A stretch of DNA of 64,000 nucleotides, from NCBI GenBank assembly GCA_035222895.1, contig JAVYIG010000092.1, forward strand, positions 895,455 through 959,454, given 5' to 3'. This document shows, one piece after another, positions 61,277 to 64,000 of this stretch (within the stretch, counting starts at the first letter, position 1; the number at the start of each line of letters is the position of its first letter). The notes beneath the pieces were generated by a model, which ran no database searches, was not told the origin of the DNA, and saw only the letters and a program-made list of their open reading frames with translations. A program made the translations under genes and the position numbers. The DNA comes from Strongylocentrotus droebachiensis. Taxonomy: Eukaryota > Echinodermata > Echinoidea > Camarodonta > Strongylocentrotidae.

Positions 61277-61359
61277 CGGTAAGCGGCATTTTTTTTTTTT
61301 TTTTTTTGGAGTCCAAAAAAAAAATCGCAACGACTCAGCCAGCCGAAAAGTCGCTCAGT

Positions 61360-61393
<34 letters not shown>

Positions 61394-61577
61394 AGTGAGC
61401 ACATTTTTTTTTTGGTCCTCGGAAATTTTAAAATTTGCACCCCCCCCTTGAGCGCCAGGGGGGGGGGGCCCAACCCCCCAAAAATGTAAAAATCGCGTGA
61501 TTTTAAATGATTTTTTTCTCAAGGGGGGGGGGGGCCCGGGCCCCCCGGGGCCCCCCCCCCTGGATCCGCCACTGCTC
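61140..61577. mobile_element. Palindromic GGCGGATCCAG element with long G runs
   Basis: The left end GGCGCGGATCCAGG and right end CCTGGATCCGCCAC are inverse complements. GGGGGGCCCAAC and related bases follow inside. The interior has a tandem duplication of about 123 bp (GCCGAAAAGTCGCTCAGTG at both 61219 and 61342). Each copy precedes a pure G run: G40 at 61237-61276 and G33 at 61360-61392. It has no coding capacity; G/P frames are artefacts. A related end is at 20.28-20.38 kb. Confidence 0.85.
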
Positions 61578-62059
61578 GTATTCACTATGACCGGTTTCAA
61601 TTTCATTTCTTCAGATAGACATATTTCTTTCTCTCCCCGTCCCCCTTTCCTCATCCCATCACTCTTTTTATCTACCAACTATACTTCCTCCCCCCCCCCC
61701 ATTCTCTCTCTCTCTCTCTCTCTCTCCTTTCCACAATGTATTTATTATATATTTGTTATACATGTATATCTTTCCCAAATTTGTACAATTTTTCTCTTCC
61801 AAATATACATTTCATTCACTCTGTTCTATTTATCTGCCTCCCCAAGTCTTTTCTTATTCCTGTCACAAACATTCTTTCCCCAATCAAATCTTGATGTGGA
61901 GGAGGTCTTGAACTCCAGCGCATTCCACAAAGGCATGCATGCAAGATGTCAGTGACATTTACTGGACGGTAGGAGATCATGAATTGTGCAATTAACCTGC
62001 CTCTAACTAGCCATGTGCACTTTCATCCAGAAAGGTCAAATCATAGTCCCATTAATTAA
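61578..62059. other. Unassigned pyrimidine-rich DNA
   Basis: C10 and (CT)n near 61690-61731. A 152-codon plus-strand frame (61497-61955) begins inside the transposable element and runs through CT repeats; it is not a gene. Confidence 0.5.
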
Positions 62060-62430
62060 TCAGAGAGAGAGAGAGAGAGGGGGAGAGAGAGGGGGAGAGG
62101 GGGAAAGATGGGGGAGAGAGAGTGTGAAGAGAGAGGGAGAGAGAGAGAGATGGAGGGAGAAGGAGAAATAGGGGAATGGAAAAGAGAGAGAGGGGGGAAG
62201 AAAGACAAATAGAGGGAGACAGGGATAGAGAAAACCAGAGAGAGAGAAAAAGAAAGAAATTAATAGCACAAGGTGAAGAGAGGGAGAAATCAGACAAATT
62301 TGCAGAGAAAAGGAGAAGAGAGAATATTTAATAGAGATTAGAGAGTATTTAAAAAACAAACTAAACATGAGAGATTGGTGGGAGAAAAAAAAGAGGATAA
62401 AGGGAGGAAGAGAGAATGAGAGAGATTGAG
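62060..62430. repeat. (GA)n / GGGA purine block
   Basis: About 370 bases dominated by G and A, with looser composition after 62280. Confidence 0.9.
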
Positions 62431-62679
62431 AGGGGGAGAGACAGTGAAAAAACAGACAAACTGACAAACAGTTTAGAATTTCAGAAAGAAAGAAAAGAAA
62501 GATGCAAATCCAACAGACATTAATTAGAGGGAAGTAATGCTCTCAATAGTGTCTGAGACTAAAAGGATTGATTACACGTCCATGTTTCAAACTCTCTTCT
62601 TTATGGCTGCATCTTGTCACAGACTATTAACTTAAAGTCGCTATAACTGTCAGCAATTCATCACTCATCATCACCTACA

Positions 62680-63000
62680 TAAGGTCTGCCTTCATCAGAC
62701 CGAAGTTGCAAAATAACCCACAATTTTCAGACTCTGGATATTTTCCTGAGGCTCGAAATTGCGTCTTCACCAGACCGATACGCTCATTACAAACAGGCGC
62801 AAATTATAGCCTGCTATCTTCCAAGTAGCAGGATATATTGGGAACAAGACCAAGATTCCTCAGGATATTTTCTTGACCAAATAGTCCACTAATTGCAACT
62901 GCGGGCTGATGAAGACGCAAATGAGCTGGCTAATTTGAGATCGGGCTAGTTAAAATTGCGGGATATTTTGCCACTTCGGTCTGATGAGGACAGGCCTATA
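62680..63000. mobile_element. Palindromic MITE, family F (CATCAGACCGAAGT arms)
   Basis: AAGGTCTGCCTTCATCAGAC at the left pairs with TCTGATGAGGACAGGCCT at the right. The arms extend through GAAGTTGCAAAATA/TATTTTGCCACTTC and CACAATTTT/AAAATTGCG, about 48 bp in total. Secondary inverted motifs (GCGTCTTCACCAGACCG against GCTGATGAAGACGC) lie inside. Non-coding. Confidence 0.85.
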
Positions 63001-63499
63001 GTTCTTAGAGAGTTCAGAGAGTGACAATTGTTAACAATATGTCCCCTAGTCTTGTTTATGTGTCTCCTGACCTATAATTACAATGTGTCCAACACCTACA
63101 TGACTAAATATGAAATATAACTTAGTATTCACATGCAATAATTAGGCACGGCACCCAAGATTGCTCTTATAATGCAAATTTTGGCTAGCTATATACAGGT
63201 AAATTGCCAATACTGAAGGTACATGTATGAAATAAATTTGAATCTAAAGAAAAAGTATTTTGATCCAATAGTGGATAAACATTTTTGGAGTTCATGACAG
63301 AATTAGTCATTTTCTGAAAAGTAAAAATATGTATTTAAGTTGTTTTGATGGATATAGGGGGAAAGAAATCAACTGAAGCTGGACATAGAAAACTGTTTGA
63401 AGTCATAGAAAGTGAATATAATACTATGAAAAATATGGAGAGAAAGGTGGTATTAGGATTTTGAAAAGAGAAACAATCTAGTGTTAATGTTTATGTTTG
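63001..63499. other. Unassigned AT-rich DNA
   Basis: No gene is visible. Confidence 0.5.
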
Positions 63500-63692
63500 T
63501 TTGTTTTACCCGACTGCTAAGAAAGCATGTGTATGCTTGTAAGTAACCAAACAGGGGACCGACGGCTTTTTAAAGTCCTCTCAGAGGGACTTGGTAATGA
63601 TGAAGGGCATAAGTCCATCAACTTAATTGCAATCCCGGGACCTCCCGGTTAAGAGACCATGCACTGCTCTACCACTGAGCTATCATGCCTCA
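63500..63692 (-). mobile_element. tRNA-derived SINE, second family (tRNA-Lys-like head)
   Basis: On the minus strand from 63691: GAGGCATGATAGCTCAGTGG with TAGAGC gives a good A box and D arm. CTCTTAA follows, the anticodon loop of a Lys(CTT)-type tRNA, then CGGGAGGTCCCGGGATTGC, a degraded B box. The sequence runs on into GGACTTTAAAAAGCCGTCGG and a tail. The T arm does not fold properly, so it is a SINE rather than a tRNA gene. The head differs from the SINE at 1.1-1.35 kb. Confidence 0.75.
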
Positions 63693-64000
63693 TATGAAAT
63701 AAAAGCAAAAACATAATTATATATGTATATAAGTAGTACATAAAGAGATTACTTGCCTGCGAAGAGATCCATAGTTATTATTTAAATCCAAGAGAACTGA
63801 TAACAGCTCCAAACAAATATCCAAATCAGCTACAGTCCCATATGGAGGAAAGCTAGGTGCTACAATGGTGACCAACATACAATGGATAGTACATTAGATC
63901 ACAAGACTACAAAGCACTGCAAAGCTATTTCTATTCAAAGAAGTACCCATACTGTGATAACATCTGTCAATAGACGCTGGTACATAATATACTCTTAAAG
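63693..64000. other. Unassigned AT-rich DNA
   Basis: Runs to the window edge; nothing is recognised. Confidence 0.5.

Noticed and set aside
61119..61678. Gly/Pro-rich ORFs around 61.1-61.7 kb
   Set aside because: They are translations of G/C homopolymers inside a palindromic transposable element.
63629..63691. Functional tRNA-Lys gene
   Set aside because: A good A box and anticodon-loop-like sequence, but the T arm and acceptor do not fold and the sequence runs into a SINE body.

Overview
The window looks like nuclear DNA of an animal with a repeat-rich genome, most likely a marine invertebrate deuterostome such as a sea urchin. Signs seen directly are one spliced, single-exon coding block, AT-rich non-coding DNA, many (GA)n/(CT)n tracts, tRNA-derived SINE copies with an AAGCGCTATATAAAT-type 3' part, decayed non-LTR retrotransposon ends and several families of short palindromic DNA elements. 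The echinoderm assignment is inference from the general look of these repeats. No bacterial-style operons, CRISPR arrays or intact viral genes are visible.

Only one stretch is convincingly coding. A 554-codon first coding exon lies on the minus strand at 35728-37390. An in-frame stop lies 9 bases before its ATG, the ATG is in good context, and the exon ends at a strong AAAG|GTAAGG splice donor. It encodes a serine-rich, mostly disordered protein with one coiled coil and two basic nuclear-localisation-like patches. I do not recognise the family. Its remaining exons must lie at lower coordinates or outside the window; I could not identify any. The 5' flank (37391 to about 38100) carries a GA/CT tract and a near-palindrome. 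A second possible regulatory block is a CpG-dense 250-bp patch at 57.04-57.29 kb with a CRE palindrome and an RFX X-box-like site.

The rest is repeats. Region 0-20 kb: SINE, CT/GA tracts, palindromic MITEs, a diverged array (15-15.9 kb), and a nested-insertion zone at 19.3-20.4 kb that ends in a broken C2H2 zinc-finger fragment. Region 20-35 kb: a LINE 3' end (24.1-24.9 kb), diverged tandem copies (26-27.2 kb), MITEs, a strong 101-nt hairpin (32.55 kb) and a diverged array (33.7-34.2 kb). Region 38-50 kb: a two-layer satellite (about 240-bp then 118-bp units, 41.7-43.7 kb) and a seven-copy satellite of about 146 bp (47.7-48.7 kb). Region 50-64 kb: a compound array with an embedded 32-bp minisatellite, a TIR element with 4-bp target duplications, another LINE end, a 27-bp minisatellite with higher-order structure, a triplicated unit of about 190 bp, a TTAA-flanked MITE, a palindromic element with G40 and G33 runs, and a further MITE and SINE.

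I found no new multi-gene system. The items most worth a second look are the unidentified exon, the frame-preserving 27-bp array, the hairpin at 32.55 kb, the CpG/X-box patch and the zinc-finger relic.
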